Source: Amycolatopsis pittospori (GTDB taxonomy: Bacteria; Actinomycetota; Actinomycetes; Mycobacteriales; Pseudonocardiaceae). Taken from it: a stretch of DNA of 64,000 nt. Shown here in pieces: positions 1 to 8,053 of this stretch. Within the stretch, counting starts at the first letter, position 1, and each line of letters opens with the position of its first letter. The stretch is from contig NZ_JACBXD010000010.1 in the NCBI RefSeq assembly GCF_013870525.1, forward strand, positions 78,041 to 142,040. Reading direction: 5' to 3'. The notes beneath the pieces are model-generated. The model saw only the letters and a list, made by a program, of their open reading frames with translations, was not told the DNA's origin and searched no databases. The position numbers and the translations under genes were made by a program.

Positions 1-93
1 GACGCCGTCCTCGGCTACCTGCCCGGCACACCGCGGCTCGACCTGATCGAGAAGTTCGCCGAAGAGGTCGTCCCGGCGGCGGAAAAGCTCTGA
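1..93 (+). CDS. C-terminal fragment, probably LLM-class flavin-dependent oxidoreductase
   Basis: The window opens inside a reading frame that runs for 30 codons and stops with TGA at 91-93. The visible tail includes the stretch LDLIEKFAEEVVPA, an ending common in luciferase-like (F420 or FMN-dependent) monooxygenases, where the last helix often reads LxxFAxEVxP. Only the C-terminus is present, so no cofactor-binding residue can be checked and the family call rests on this short tail alone. It is followed 30 bp later by a gene on the same strand. Confidence 0.4.
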   Translation, partial: DAVLGYLPGTPRLDLIEKFAEEVVPAAEKL

Positions 94-123
94 CGACACT
101 CGCTCCCCCGCCCTCGGAACGGC

Positions 124-1323
124 ATGATGGGCGGGGTGAGCGAGTACGAACCGCGCGGCGGACTGCAACCGGACGTCTCGGCGGTGGCCGCCGTACTGGC
201 GCATCACGGCGTCGAAGGACCGGACGGCAAGACACCGAGCGAGGCGCTGGTCTTCGCCGTGTCCGGCGGGATCGGCGCCGGCTACATCCTCTGGGACTTC
301 GCGCACGAGTCGATGTCGACGATCGTGTTCGGGTTCCGGGCGCGCTGGCAGTATCCGCAGGAGTGGTTGCAGTCCACAGTGGACAGGCTCGGGCTCGTCG
401 TGGACATCCACACCACGGGCGGCAAGCGCGCCGCGGCGAAACGGCTCACCACCGACCTCGAAGCGGGACGGCCGGTGATCGTCCTGCCCGACCGCGAGTC
501 GCTCGGCTACTGGCATCTGCCGCCGGAGATGTCCGGCGGTGGCGGGCATTTCGTCGTCGCGTACGGCGAAGAGGACGGCCGGGTGCTCGTCGACGACCGG
601 AATCTCGCCCCGCTGACGGTCGAGCGGAAGACGTTCGACGCCGCACGAGCCCGGGTCGGCTCGTACAAGAACCTGCTCGCGACGATCGAGCCCGGTGAGG
701 TCACCGACTGGCGGGCCGCCGTACGAGGCGGGCTCGCGGACTGCGCGCGGAACCTTTCGACGCCGTCGAAGTCGTTCTCGCTGCCCGCCTGGGACCGCTG
801 GGCGAAGGCGATGACCGACGAACGCGATCCCAAGGGCTGGCCGCGGGCGTTCGGGGAACGGCGCGGGCTCGTCGGGGCGCTGCTGAACGTGTGGGAGAGC
901 GTCACCCCGGCCGGGCCGGCCGGCGGGCATCTGCGCGGGCTGTTCGCCGACGCGCTCACCGAGGCCTCCGGGCTGCTCGACCTCCCGGCACTGGCCGAAC
1001 AGGCCTCGACCTGGCGCGGGATCAGCGAACGGTGGGCGGAACTCGCCGAAGTCGCCGTCCCGGCGTCGAACGCGGAGTTCGCCTGGGTGCGAGGGCTGGT
1101 CAGCGCCGTTTCAGGCGGCGTCCGCGAGGGAGACGCGGGCCGGGACGCGGCCGCGGCGGCGGGCGAGGAGATGTGGAAGCTGCGCGCGCACTACAACGAG
1201 GAAATGCCGTTCACCGACGTCGAGGTCGGCGACCTCTTCAGCACCATGGGCACGCTGATCCGGGACATCCACACCGCCGAGACCACCGCGATCCGAGAAC
1301 TCTCCGAAGCCCTGATGGAGTGA
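124..1323 (+). CDS. BtrH N-terminal domain / DUF4872-type protein
   Basis: The product is a 399-residue soluble protein. The first half resembles the BtrH N-terminal domain, a papain-like fold named after the butirosin acyltransferase BtrH. Visible support is the Gly-rich SGGIGAGYILWDF stretch near residue 60, GGGHFVVAYG near residue 140 (candidate active-site His) and VLVDDRN shortly after (candidate Asp). The second half is helical and fits DUF4872. I see no Cys in the N-terminal segment where a catalytic Cys would be expected, so peptidase or acyltransfer activity is doubtful. The start is uncertain: ATG at 124 or 127, or GTG at 136, with no clear ribosome site for any of them. It may share a transcript with the thioesterase that follows after 49 bp. 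The substrate is unknown. Confidence 0.7.
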   Translation: MMGGVSEYEPRGGLQPDVSAVAAVLAHHGVEGPDGKTPSEALVFAVSGGIGAGYILWDFAHESMSTIVFGFRARWQYPQEWLQSTVDRLGLVVDIHTTGGKRAAAKRLTTDLEAGRPVIVLPDRESLGYWHLPPEMSGGGGHFVVAYGEEDGRVLVDDRNLAPLTVERKTFDAARARVGSYKNLLATIEPGEVTDWRAAVRGGLADCARNLSTPSKSFSLPAWDRWAKAMTDERDPKGWPRAFGERRGLVGALLNVWESVTPAGPAGGHLRGLFADALTEASGLLDLPALAEQASTWRGISERWAELAEVAVPASNAEFAWVRGLVSAVSGGVREGDAGRDAAAAAGEEMWKLRAHYNEEMPFTDVEVGDLFSTMGTLIRDIHTAETTAIRELSEALME

Positions 1324-1372
1324 ACCCGGCGCGGTGTCCGTTGCGCCGCGCGCCCGGAACCCCGTGTGATCG

Positions 1373-1858
1373 TTGAAGATCCACTTCGTGCACGCACATC
1401 CGCTGGGGACGACGAGTGCGCGTCCCGCCCCCGAGATCCACCTGTACCGCCACCGCCTGCGTGTCACCGACCTGGACCACCTCGGGCACGTCGGGAACGC
1501 CCGGCTCCTGGACTACTTCCAAGAGGCCCAGGTCGCGCTCCTGGACCCGCGCCGCGAACGGGTCTTCCAGGCGAAAGGGCCCGCCTTCCTGATCGCGAAG
1601 CACAACGTCAGCTACCTGCGGCGGCTGACGTTCCGCGACAACCCCGTCGAGGTCGAGACGGTGATCAGCCGGATCGGGACCTGCGACGTCGTGGTCAGCA
1701 GCAGGCTGCACGACCGGGGATTCGTCTACTCGCGGTGCCGGACCATCTGGGTCGCGTGCACCCTGCCCGAAGGCACGGCGCGGCGGCTCGACGAAGAGGA
1801 ACGCGCGCGCCTGACGCGGTTCAGCGGGGCGATCGACGAGATTCCCGCCGCGCGCTGA
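1373..1858 (+). CDS. Hotdog-fold acyl-CoA thioesterase (4HBT-like)
   Basis: The product is a 161-residue single-domain protein. The segment VTDLDHLGHVGNARLLDYFQ near residues 31-50 matches the active-site helix of 4-hydroxybenzoyl-CoA thioesterase-like hotdog proteins, in which an Asp or Glu before a GHVxN motif activates water for thioester hydrolysis. FRDNPVEVETVISRIG further on is the usual second strand region. The start is a TTG at 1373; an in-frame GTG at 1388 is an alternative and would remove only five residues. These enzymes are small, cytoplasmic and usually tetrameric. The acyl-CoA substrate cannot be predicted from the context. Confidence 0.75.
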   Translation: MKIHFVHAHPLGTTSARPAPEIHLYRHRLRVTDLDHLGHVGNARLLDYFQEAQVALLDPRRERVFQAKGPAFLIAKHNVSYLRRLTFRDNPVEVETVISRIGTCDVVVSSRLHDRGFVYSRCRTIWVACTLPEGTARRLDEEERARLTRFSGAIDEIPAAR

Positions 1859-2009
1859 GCAAGACCATCGGCCGAATTCTTTTTAACCGTTTATGCTCCA
1901 TTTCCCCCAGTCCTGGATAACGGCTGGGCCGTTCAGCGGCTGATCATCACGCTTTTCGGCGGGTACCTTCGAAAGAGCCTCTCCCTGCAGAGATCCCCGG
2001 AGGTATTTC

Positions 2010-3944
2010 ATGCCACGGCCGAAGTCTGTCCGCTTTCTCGCGCCCTTGGTCGGCGCACTCCTCCTCACCAGCGGGGCGGCCGTCGCCGCCCCCGCCGCGG
2101 AAGACCCGCAATTCATCCGTCTGGCCAGCAGGACCTTCGATCCGCTCAGCCAGCGGGTCGCCACGAGCCAGGACTGGAAGGGCGCGTTCCTGCTCCAGGT
2201 CAGGTCGGCGCTGACCGACGGGCAGCGCGGGCAATTGCGGTCGCTCGGCGTACGAATCGGGACCTACATTCCCGATTTCGCGTACGTGGTGCGCCTCAAG
2301 CCGGAGAACAGGGAATCGATCGCGAAATTGGATTTCGTCCGCTGGGTCGGTGAATACCGGCCGGAGGACAAGGTCGAAGGCCCGGCATTCTCGGTGAGCG
2401 GAACAGGCCGGTATCTGGTGACGCTGGCCGAACCCGACGCGCGAGACCAGCGCGCGGTCGCCGAGCGGATCCTCCGGCTCGGCGGCGGTGTCGAGGCGAT
2501 CTCGCAGAGCGGGCAGCACGTCGTCGCCATCCTCGGCTCCGGCCAGGTCGGCGCCCTCGCCCAAGGTGCCGAGGTGCTCGCGATCGGCGCGGTGACAGCG
2601 CCCGAAACCGATATGGCCAACGCGCGTGAGAGCAGCGGCGCGAACTACATCGAAAGCGCCGGCGGCTACCGCGGCCAGGGCGTACGCGGCGAGGTGATGG
2701 ACGGCGGCCTGCGCGCCACCCACCAGGAGTTCAAGGCGCGGCCGACGGTGCTGCACGGTTCGAACTCGACCGACACCAGCCACGGCACGTCGACGTACGG
2801 GCAGATCTTCGCGTCCGGGGTGAGCACCCCGCAGCGAGGCCTGCTGCCCGAGGCCCAGGGCATCTTCGCGACCTACAACAAGCCCGACCGCTACGCCCAC
2901 ACCAAGGAACTCGTCGACCCGGCGGGCAAGTACCGCGCGGTGTTCCAGAGCAACAGCTGGGGCGGCGGGCTGACGACGGCGTACAACTCGGTTTCGGCCG
3001 AGCTCGACAAGATCGTCTTCGATCACGACCTGCTGATCTGCCAGTCGCAGAGCAACGCCGGGACGCAGCAGTCGCGACCCCAGGCGTGGTCGAAGAACGT
3101 GCTTTCGGTCGGCGGCCAGTACCACTACAACACGCTGGGCCGCACCGACGACAAGTGGAACGGCGGCGCCAGCATCGGCCCGGCCGCCGACGGCCGGATC
3201 AAACCCGAGCTGTCGAACTACTACGACCGGATCGACACGACGTCGTCGTCCAGTGACACCTCGTACACGACGTCGTTCGGCGGTACGAGCGGCGCGACCC
3301 CGATCACCTGCGGAAACGCCGGCCTGCTGTTCCAGATGTGGGCCGACGGCGTCTTCGACGGCGCCCCCGGCAAGGGCCGCGACGTCTTCACGAGCCGCCC
3401 GCACGCCGCGACCGCGAAGGCACTGCTGATCAACGGGGCCGACCAGTTCGCGTTCACCGGCACCTCGCACGACATGACCCGGACGCACCAGGGCTGGGGC
3501 ACCGCGAACGTGCGGTACCTGCATGAACAGGCCAAGGCCAACGGGTGGAAACTGCCGGTCCTGGTCAACGAGACCGACCTGCTGGGCACCGGACAGTCCA
3601 AGAAGTACACGGTCGCGGTGAACGGGTCCAAGCAGTTCAAGGCGACGCTGGCCTACACCGACCCGGCCGGTTCGCCGAGCGCGTCGGTCACCCGGGTCAA
3701 CGACCTGACGCTGAAGGTCACCGCGCCGAACGGGACGGTGTACTACGGCAACAACGGCCTGCGTGCGGGCAACTTCTCGACCGCGGGCGGGACGCCGAAC
3801 ACCATCGACACCGTGGAGAACGTGATCCTCGAAAAGCCGGCCGCGGGTACTTGGACGGTGGAGGTCGTCGCGACCCAGGTGAACGCCGACGGGCACCCGG
3901 AGACCTCGGCGACCGACGCGGACTACGCGCTGGTGGTTTCTTGA
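2010..3944 (+). CDS. Secreted S8 (subtilisin-family) serine peptidase
   Basis: The product is a 644-residue exported protease. The first 27 residues form a signal peptide (basic start, hydrophobic LVGALLLTSGAAVAA core, AxA-type cleavage). Residues about 30-220 look like a propeptide. The catalytic triad is visible as Asp231 in VMDGG, His258 in DTSHGTS and Ser427 in GGTSGATP; Asn349 in SQSNAGT is the likely oxyanion residue. The last 130 residues form a beta-rich domain (AYTDPAGSP, LTLKVTAPNGTVYYGNN) like the P-domain-type C-termini of other S8 proteases. GGAGG at 1997-2001 supports the ATG at 2010. It stands alone and ends at two strong hairpins. It is probably a general extracellular protease; a role in processing surface proteins cannot be excluded. 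Confidence 0.93.
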   Translation: MPRPKSVRFLAPLVGALLLTSGAAVAAPAAEDPQFIRLASRTFDPLSQRVATSQDWKGAFLLQVRSALTDGQRGQLRSLGVRIGTYIPDFAYVVRLKPENRESIAKLDFVRWVGEYRPEDKVEGPAFSVSGTGRYLVTLAEPDARDQRAVAERILRLGGGVEAISQSGQHVVAILGSGQVGALAQGAEVLAIGAVTAPETDMANARESSGANYIESAGGYRGQGVRGEVMDGGLRATHQEFKARPTVLHGSNSTDTSHGTSTYGQIFASGVSTPQRGLLPEAQGIFATYNKPDRYAHTKELVDPAGKYRAVFQSNSWGGGLTTAYNSVSAELDKIVFDHDLLICQSQSNAGTQQSRPQAWSKNVLSVGGQYHYNTLGRTDDKWNGGASIGPAADGRIKPELSNYYDRIDTTSSSSDTSYTTSFGGTSGATPITCGNAGLLFQMWADGVFDGAPGKGRDVFTSRPHAATAKALLINGADQFAFTGTSHDMTRTHQGWGTANVRYLHEQAKANGWKLPVLVNETDLLGTGQSKKYTVAVNGSKQFKATLAYTDPAGSPSASVTRVNDLTLKVTAPNGTVYYGNNGLRAGNFSTAGGTPNTIDTVENVILEKPAAGTWTVEVVATQVNADGHPETSATDADYALVVS

Positions 3945-3971
3945 CGATGTCCTGACGGCGGTGCCGCTTTC

Positions 3972-4020
3972 CGTGAAGGCCTCCTTCCCTACTCTCAAGG
4001 TAGGGAAGGAGGCCTTCACG
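3972..4020. terminator. 21-bp perfect inverted repeat after the S8 protease gene
   Basis: The arms at 3972-3992 and 4000-4020 are perfectly complementary around a 7-nt loop. The repeat begins 28 bp after the protease stop codon. There is no U-tract, as is common for actinobacterial terminators. The arm contains the palindromic word AAGGCCTCCTT. It is a probable terminator, one of several long hairpins in this window. Confidence 0.75.
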
Positions 4021-4092
4021 GATCTCCGCGGCGCGTTCAGGTGACCACACGCGGTCGTCCCTCCAGCTCACGACCCACCTGGGGTGCCGGCC

Positions 4093-4151
4093 GGCGTTGC
4101 GAAAGCCACTTTCGCAACGTTGAAGGTTGCGAAAGTGGCTTTCGCAACGCC
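4093..4151. terminator. 26-bp perfect inverted repeat with internal palindromes
   Basis: The arms at 4093-4118 and 4126-4151 are perfectly complementary around a 7-nt loop. Each arm is itself an inverted repeat (GTTGCGAAAG, three-base spacer, CTTTCGCAAC), so the single strand can fold either as one long hairpin or as two small ones. The element sits between the protease gene and the start of the polysaccharide locus. The rest of the 401-bp gap (3945-4345) should hold the promoter of the operon at 4346; I could not assign -35/-10 boxes. Confidence 0.65.
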
Positions 4152-4345
4152 CGGGGCACCGGAGACGCGCCACTCCCCGGCGGTTCGGCATTGCCCGCGC
4201 CCGGATGGGCGAGACGTCTGCGCCGATGGCCGAGACGGTTGGTTTCGGTTGTGAGACGGAAGCGTGAGAGGCCTGGAAGGCATGTAACGAGGCGACCCGA
4301 GGTGCCGACGTCTGGGATACGTGACGCGAGCCTAGGAGCCTTTAG

Positions 4346-5581
4346 ATGACCACCTGCCGACTCTGCGGCTCGGCCCATCTCGCCAGCGTCGTCGACCTCG
4401 GAGCGACGCCGCCGTGCGAGCGATTCCTGACCGCCGAGCAGCTCGCGGAACCGGAACCGACCTACCCCCTGCACCTGCAGGTCTGCACCGAATGCTGGCT
4501 CGCCCAGATCCCGCCGCTGATCACCCCGGAAGAGACTTTCACCGAATACGCGTACTTCTCGTCGTATTCCGCCTCCTGGGTCGAACACGCCAAGACGTTC
4601 GTCGACGGCGCCGTGGGACGGCTGGGGCTCGACGAGTCCTCGTTCGTCGTCGAGGTCGCCAGCAACGACGGATATCTGCTCAAACACGTTGTGGCGCAGC
4701 AGATCCGTTGTCTGGGCGTGGAACCTTCGGTGAACGTGGGCCAAGCCGCGCGTGACGCCGGGGTGCCGACGAAGACCGCTTTCCTCAGTCCTGAGACCGG
4801 ACGCGACGTCCGCGAGGAACACGGTCCCGCCGACCTCGTCGTGGCGAACAACGTTTACGCGCACATTCCGGACATCATCGGCTTCACGCACGGGCTCCGC
4901 GCCCTGGTCGCCGACGACGGCTGGGTCAGCATCGAGGTCCAGCATCTCCTGACGCTGATCCAGGAGAACCAGTACGACACGATCTATCACGAGCACTTCC
5001 AGTACTACACGGTGGAATCCGCGCGCCGGGCGCTTTCGCGCGGCGGTTTGTCCGTTGTGGACGTCGAGCTCCTCCCCACCCACGGCGGGTCCATCCGGCT
5101 GTGGGCGCGCCCGGACGCCGTCGCCGGCGAGCCGAGTCAGCGGATGATGGAGGTCCTCGACGCCGAGAAGGCCGCCGGACTGCACGAAATGTCCGGCTAC
5201 ACCGAATTCTCGGAGCGGGTCACCAAGGTCCGGCTCGACCTGAACAAGTTCCTCACCGACGCGGCGCTCGAAGGCAAGACCGTCGTCGGCTACGGCGCCC
5301 CGGGCAAGGGCAACACGCTGCTGAACCACTGCGGCATCCGCCCGGACGTCCTGCGGTACACCGTCGACCGCAACCCGTACAAGCACGGCCGGTACACCCC
5401 CGGCACCCGGATCCCCATCCTCCCGCCGGAACGCATCGAGGCGGACAGGCCCGACTACGTGCTCGTCCTTCCGTGGAACCTCCGGAAGGAACTCACCGCC
5501 CAATTGTCCTTTGTGGACGATTGGGGCGGCAAACTGGTCTTTCCCATCCCGCACCTGGAAATCGTCGAGGTGAAGTCGTGA
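4346..5581 (+). CDS. Zinc-binding/SAM-dependent C-methyltransferase, sugar-modifying type
   Basis: The product has 411 residues. An N-terminal zinc-binding domain has two Cys pairs (CRLC near residue 4 and CTEC near residue 46). A Rossmann SAM domain follows, with motif I VVEVASNDGYLLKH near residue 100. The C-terminal domain carries GYGAPGKGNTLLNHC near residue 313 and a YTVDRNPYKHGRYTPGT segment. This three-part architecture is that of the TylCIII-type methyltransferases that add a carbon methyl group to NDP-ketosugars. It is the first gene of a tightly coupled operon; its TGA overlaps the GTG of the next gene. Together with the nucleotidyltransferase and epimerase it suggests a branched or C-methylated nucleotide sugar. 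AGGAG at 4337-4341 supports the ATG. Confidence 0.82.
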   Translation: MTTCRLCGSAHLASVVDLGATPPCERFLTAEQLAEPEPTYPLHLQVCTECWLAQIPPLITPEETFTEYAYFSSYSASWVEHAKTFVDGAVGRLGLDESSFVVEVASNDGYLLKHVVAQQIRCLGVEPSVNVGQAARDAGVPTKTAFLSPETGRDVREEHGPADLVVANNVYAHIPDIIGFTHGLRALVADDGWVSIEVQHLLTLIQENQYDTIYHEHFQYYTVESARRALSRGGLSVVDVELLPTHGGSIRLWARPDAVAGEPSQRMMEVLDAEKAAGLHEMSGYTEFSERVTKVRLDLNKFLTDAALEGKTVVGYGAPGKGNTLLNHCGIRPDVLRYTVDRNPYKHGRYTPGTRIPILPPERIEADRPDYVLVLPWNLRKELTAQLSFVDDWGGKLVFPIPHLEIVEVKS

Positions 5582-6375
5582 AGGTAGTCCTGTTCTGCGG
5601 CGGCTACGGCATGCGGATGCGCAACGGTGACGCGTCCGACGTGCCCAAGCCGATGGCCATGGTCGGCCCCAGACCCCTGATCTGGCACGTGATGCGCTAC
5701 TACGCGCATTTCGGCCACACCGAGTTCATCCTGTGCCTCGGGTACGGCGCGCACCACATCAAGGAGTTCTTCCTCAATTACCAGGAGACCACCTCCAACG
5801 ATTTCGTCCTGCGCAACGGCAAGGCGGAACTGCTGTCGACGGATATCGCGGACTGGTCGATCTCCTTCGTGCAGACCGGTCTGGAATCGGCCATCGGCGA
5901 GCGGCTGCGCCGGGTGCGCCCGTATCTCGAGGGCGACGAGATGTTCCTCGCGAACTACGCCGACGTCCTCACCGACGCCCCGTTGCCGGAGATGATCGAA
6001 CGCTTCTCGGCCACCGACGCCGGCGCCTCGATGATGGTCGTGCCGCCGCAGTCGTCGTTCCACTGCGTGGAGATGGGCGAGGACGGCCTGATCGGCGCGC
6101 TGACCCCGGTGAGCGAGATGCCGCTGTGGGAGAACGGCGGCTATTTCGTGCTGCGCCAGGAGGTCTTCGACCATATCCCCGAGGGCGGCGACCTGGTGGC
6201 CGACGGCTGCGGCGAGCTCGCCAAGCAGGGCAGGCTGCTCGCGTACCCGTACCGCGGTTTCTGGAAGCCGACCGACACGGTCAAGGAACGCGTCCAGCTG
6301 GACGACGCCTACGCGCACGGGAACAAGCCGTGGGCGCTGTGGGAGCACGAGCCCGCACCGGTGAGCATCGCGTGA
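5578..6375 (+). CDS. Sugar-1-phosphate nucleotidyltransferase (RfbF-like, cytidylyl type)
   Basis: The product is 265 residues from a GTG at 5578 that overlaps the previous stop by four bases. The N-terminus KVVLFCGGYGMRMR and the following DVPKPMAMVGPRPLIWHVM are the nucleotide-binding and Lys-containing signature of sugar nucleotidyltransferases. FFLNYQETTSNDF near residue 64 and FWKPTDTVKERVQLD near the C-terminus resemble glucose-1-phosphate cytidylyltransferases (RfbF). The enzyme should activate a sugar phosphate, probably giving a CDP-sugar. The Gly-rich loop reads GGYGMRM rather than the more usual GGxGTR, a deviation worth testing. It probably works directly with the methyltransferase and epimerase next to it. 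Confidence 0.82.
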   Translation: MKVVLFCGGYGMRMRNGDASDVPKPMAMVGPRPLIWHVMRYYAHFGHTEFILCLGYGAHHIKEFFLNYQETTSNDFVLRNGKAELLSTDIADWSISFVQTGLESAIGERLRRVRPYLEGDEMFLANYADVLTDAPLPEMIERFSATDAGASMMVVPPQSSFHCVEMGEDGLIGALTPVSEMPLWENGGYFVLRQEVFDHIPEGGDLVADGCGELAKQGRLLAYPYRGFWKPTDTVKERVQLDDAYAHGNKPWALWEHEPAPVSIA

Positions 6376-7025
6376 TCGGACTCGGTACCGGCGGGATCCA
6401 GCGGATCGTCGCGCTCGGCGCGCATTGTGACGACATCGCCATCGGGGCGGGCGGCACACTGCTGACGATCTGCGCGGACAACCCGCGTGTCCGGGTCGAC
6501 GCGCTCGTCCTGTCCGGCGGCGGCACCGAACGGGAGGCCGAGGAGCGTGCCGCGCTCGCGGCCTTCTGCCCGGGTGCCGACGTCGAGGTCACCGTTCTCA
6601 AACTGCCCGACGGCCGGTTCCCCTCGCATTGGGAAGAGGCCAAGAACGGGCTGGAGGAGCTGCGTCGCCGCACCGACCCGGACCTCGTCCTGTCGCCGCG
6701 TACGGCGGACGCGCACCAGGATCACCGCGGCCTGGCGACGCTGGTGCCGACGGTGTTCCGCACGCATCTGCAGTTGGAGTACGAGATCGCCAAATGGGAC
6801 GGCGACCTCGGCAAGCCGACGGCGTACGTCCCGCTCTCCCCCGAGCGTGCCGAGGAGAAGGTCCGCCTGCTGCAGGAGCATTACGCCTCGCAGCGGCACC
6901 GCCCTTGGTACGACCGGGAAGCCTTCCTCGGCCTCGCCCGCATTCGCGGTATCGAATGCGGGCAGCGCTACGCGGAGGCCTTCGACCTCAAGAAACTCAC
7001 GCTCGATCTCTCCTCGAAAGGCTGA
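6372..7025 (+). CDS. PIG-L/LmbE family deacetylase
   Basis: The product is 217 residues from a GTG at 6372, again in GTGA overlap with the previous gene. The zinc site is visible as AHCDD at residues 17-21 and TADAHQDHRG near residue 115, both diagnostic for the PIG-L fold. Family members remove N-acetyl groups from GlcNAc-type substrates (mycothiol MshB, GlcNAc-PI deacetylase, some antibiotic pathways). Here the neighbours suggest a nucleotide-sugar or lipid-linked N-acetylated sugar as substrate. The protein is at the short end of the family. Confidence 0.83.
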   Translation: MIGLGTGGIQRIVALGAHCDDIAIGAGGTLLTICADNPRVRVDALVLSGGGTEREAEERAALAAFCPGADVEVTVLKLPDGRFPSHWEEAKNGLEELRRRTDPDLVLSPRTADAHQDHRGLATLVPTVFRTHLQLEYEIAKWDGDLGKPTAYVPLSPERAEEKVRLLQEHYASQRHRPWYDREAFLGLARIRGIECGQRYAEAFDLKKLTLDLSSKG

Positions 7026-7030
7026 AAGCC

Positions 7031-8053
7031 ATGCGTGTGCTGCTGACCGGGCACAAGGGTTATCTGGGCACGGTGATGGCCCCGGTACTGGCCGCCGCCG
7101 GCCACGAGGTGATCGGCCTCGACTCCGGTCTCTTCGAAGCCTGCGTACTGGGCCCCGTCCCCGACGACCCCAAGGGTTACGACGTCGACCTCCGTGACGT
7201 CACCGCCGAGCATGTCTCCGGGGTGGACGCGGTGATCCACCTCGCCGCGCTGTCCAACGACCCGCTCGGTTCGCTGGCGCCGCAGCTGACCTACGACATC
7301 AACCACCACGCTTCGGTCAAGCTCGCGAAGCTGGCGAAGGACGCCGGAGTCAAGCGGTACCTCTACGCCTCGACGTGTTCGGTCTACGGCGCCTCGGGTG
7401 GCGACGGCCTGGTCGACGAGGACGCGCCGCTGCGTCCGGTGACGCCGTACGCCGAGTCGAAGGTGCGGGTCGAGGACGACCTCCACGCGCTCGCCGACGA
7501 CGACTTCACCCCGGTCTACATGCGCAACGCCACCGCGTTCGGCTTCTCGCCACGGCTGCGTTCGGACATCGTGCTCAACAACCTCACCGCGCACGCCCAC
7601 GTCTCCGGCGAGATCCTGGTCCTTTCGGACGGGACACCGTGGCGGCCGCTGGTGCACGCGAAGGACATCGCGCGTGCCTTCACCGCCGCGTTGGACGCGC
7701 CGAAGGAAGCCGTCCACGACAAGGCGTTCAACATCGGCACCGAACGCAACAACGTGACCGTCGCCGAGATCGCCCAGCAGGTCGTCGAGGCCGCTCCCAG
7801 CGCGACGCTGCGGATCACCGGCGAGTCCGCGGGCGACCCGCGGTCCTACCGCGTCGACTTCTCCCGCTTCCGCGACGCGATCCCGGGCTTCGACTGCGAC
7901 TGGTCGGTCAAGGACGGCGCGCTCGAGCTGATCTACGCCTACCGGACGCACGGTCTGACCGAGCGCGACTTCAAGCAGCGCTACACCCGGCTGGCCACGC
8001 TCAACTCGCGGACCGCCGCGGGCGAGATCGACGAAACCCTTCGGCGACGGTGA
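7031..8053 (+). CDS. NAD(P)-dependent nucleotide-sugar epimerase/dehydratase
   Basis: The product is a 340-residue extended short-chain dehydrogenase. The Rossmann motif GHKGYLG is at residues 7-13, a Ser-rich ASTCSVYG strand precedes the catalytic YxxxK pair Tyr140/Lys144 (PYAESK), and the C-terminal substrate domain includes RNATAFGFSPRLR and WRPLVHAKDIARAF. The family covers 4-epimerases, 4,6-dehydratases and 4-ketoreductases; the sequence does not tell which. The ATG at 7031 lies five bases after the previous stop. Its context, next to a nucleotidyltransferase and a C-methyltransferase, fits a ketosugar reductase or epimerase. Confidence 0.85.
   Translation: MRVLLTGHKGYLGTVMAPVLAAAGHEVIGLDSGLFEACVLGPVPDDPKGYDVDLRDVTAEHVSGVDAVIHLAALSNDPLGSLAPQLTYDINHHASVKLAKLAKDAGVKRYLYASTCSVYGASGGDGLVDEDAPLRPVTPYAESKVRVEDDLHALADDDFTPVYMRNATAFGFSPRLRSDIVLNNLTAHAHVSGEILVLSDGTPWRPLVHAKDIARAFTAALDAPKEAVHDKAFNIGTERNNVTVAEIAQQVVEAAPSATLRITGESAGDPRSYRVDFSRFRDAIPGFDCDWSVKDGALELIYAYRTHGLTERDFKQRYTRLATLNSRTAAGEIDETLRRR

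Noticed and set aside
1947..4019. A 690-codon open frame on the minus strand opposite the S8 protease gene
   Set aside because: It mirrors the third-position GC bias of the protease gene, has no recognisable domain and is Arg/Val/Gly-rich in the way high-GC shadow frames are.
4037..5554. A 505-codon minus-strand frame opposite the C-methyltransferase gene
   Set aside because: It shows no domain and spans the hairpin at 4093-4151; the plus-strand gene is well supported.
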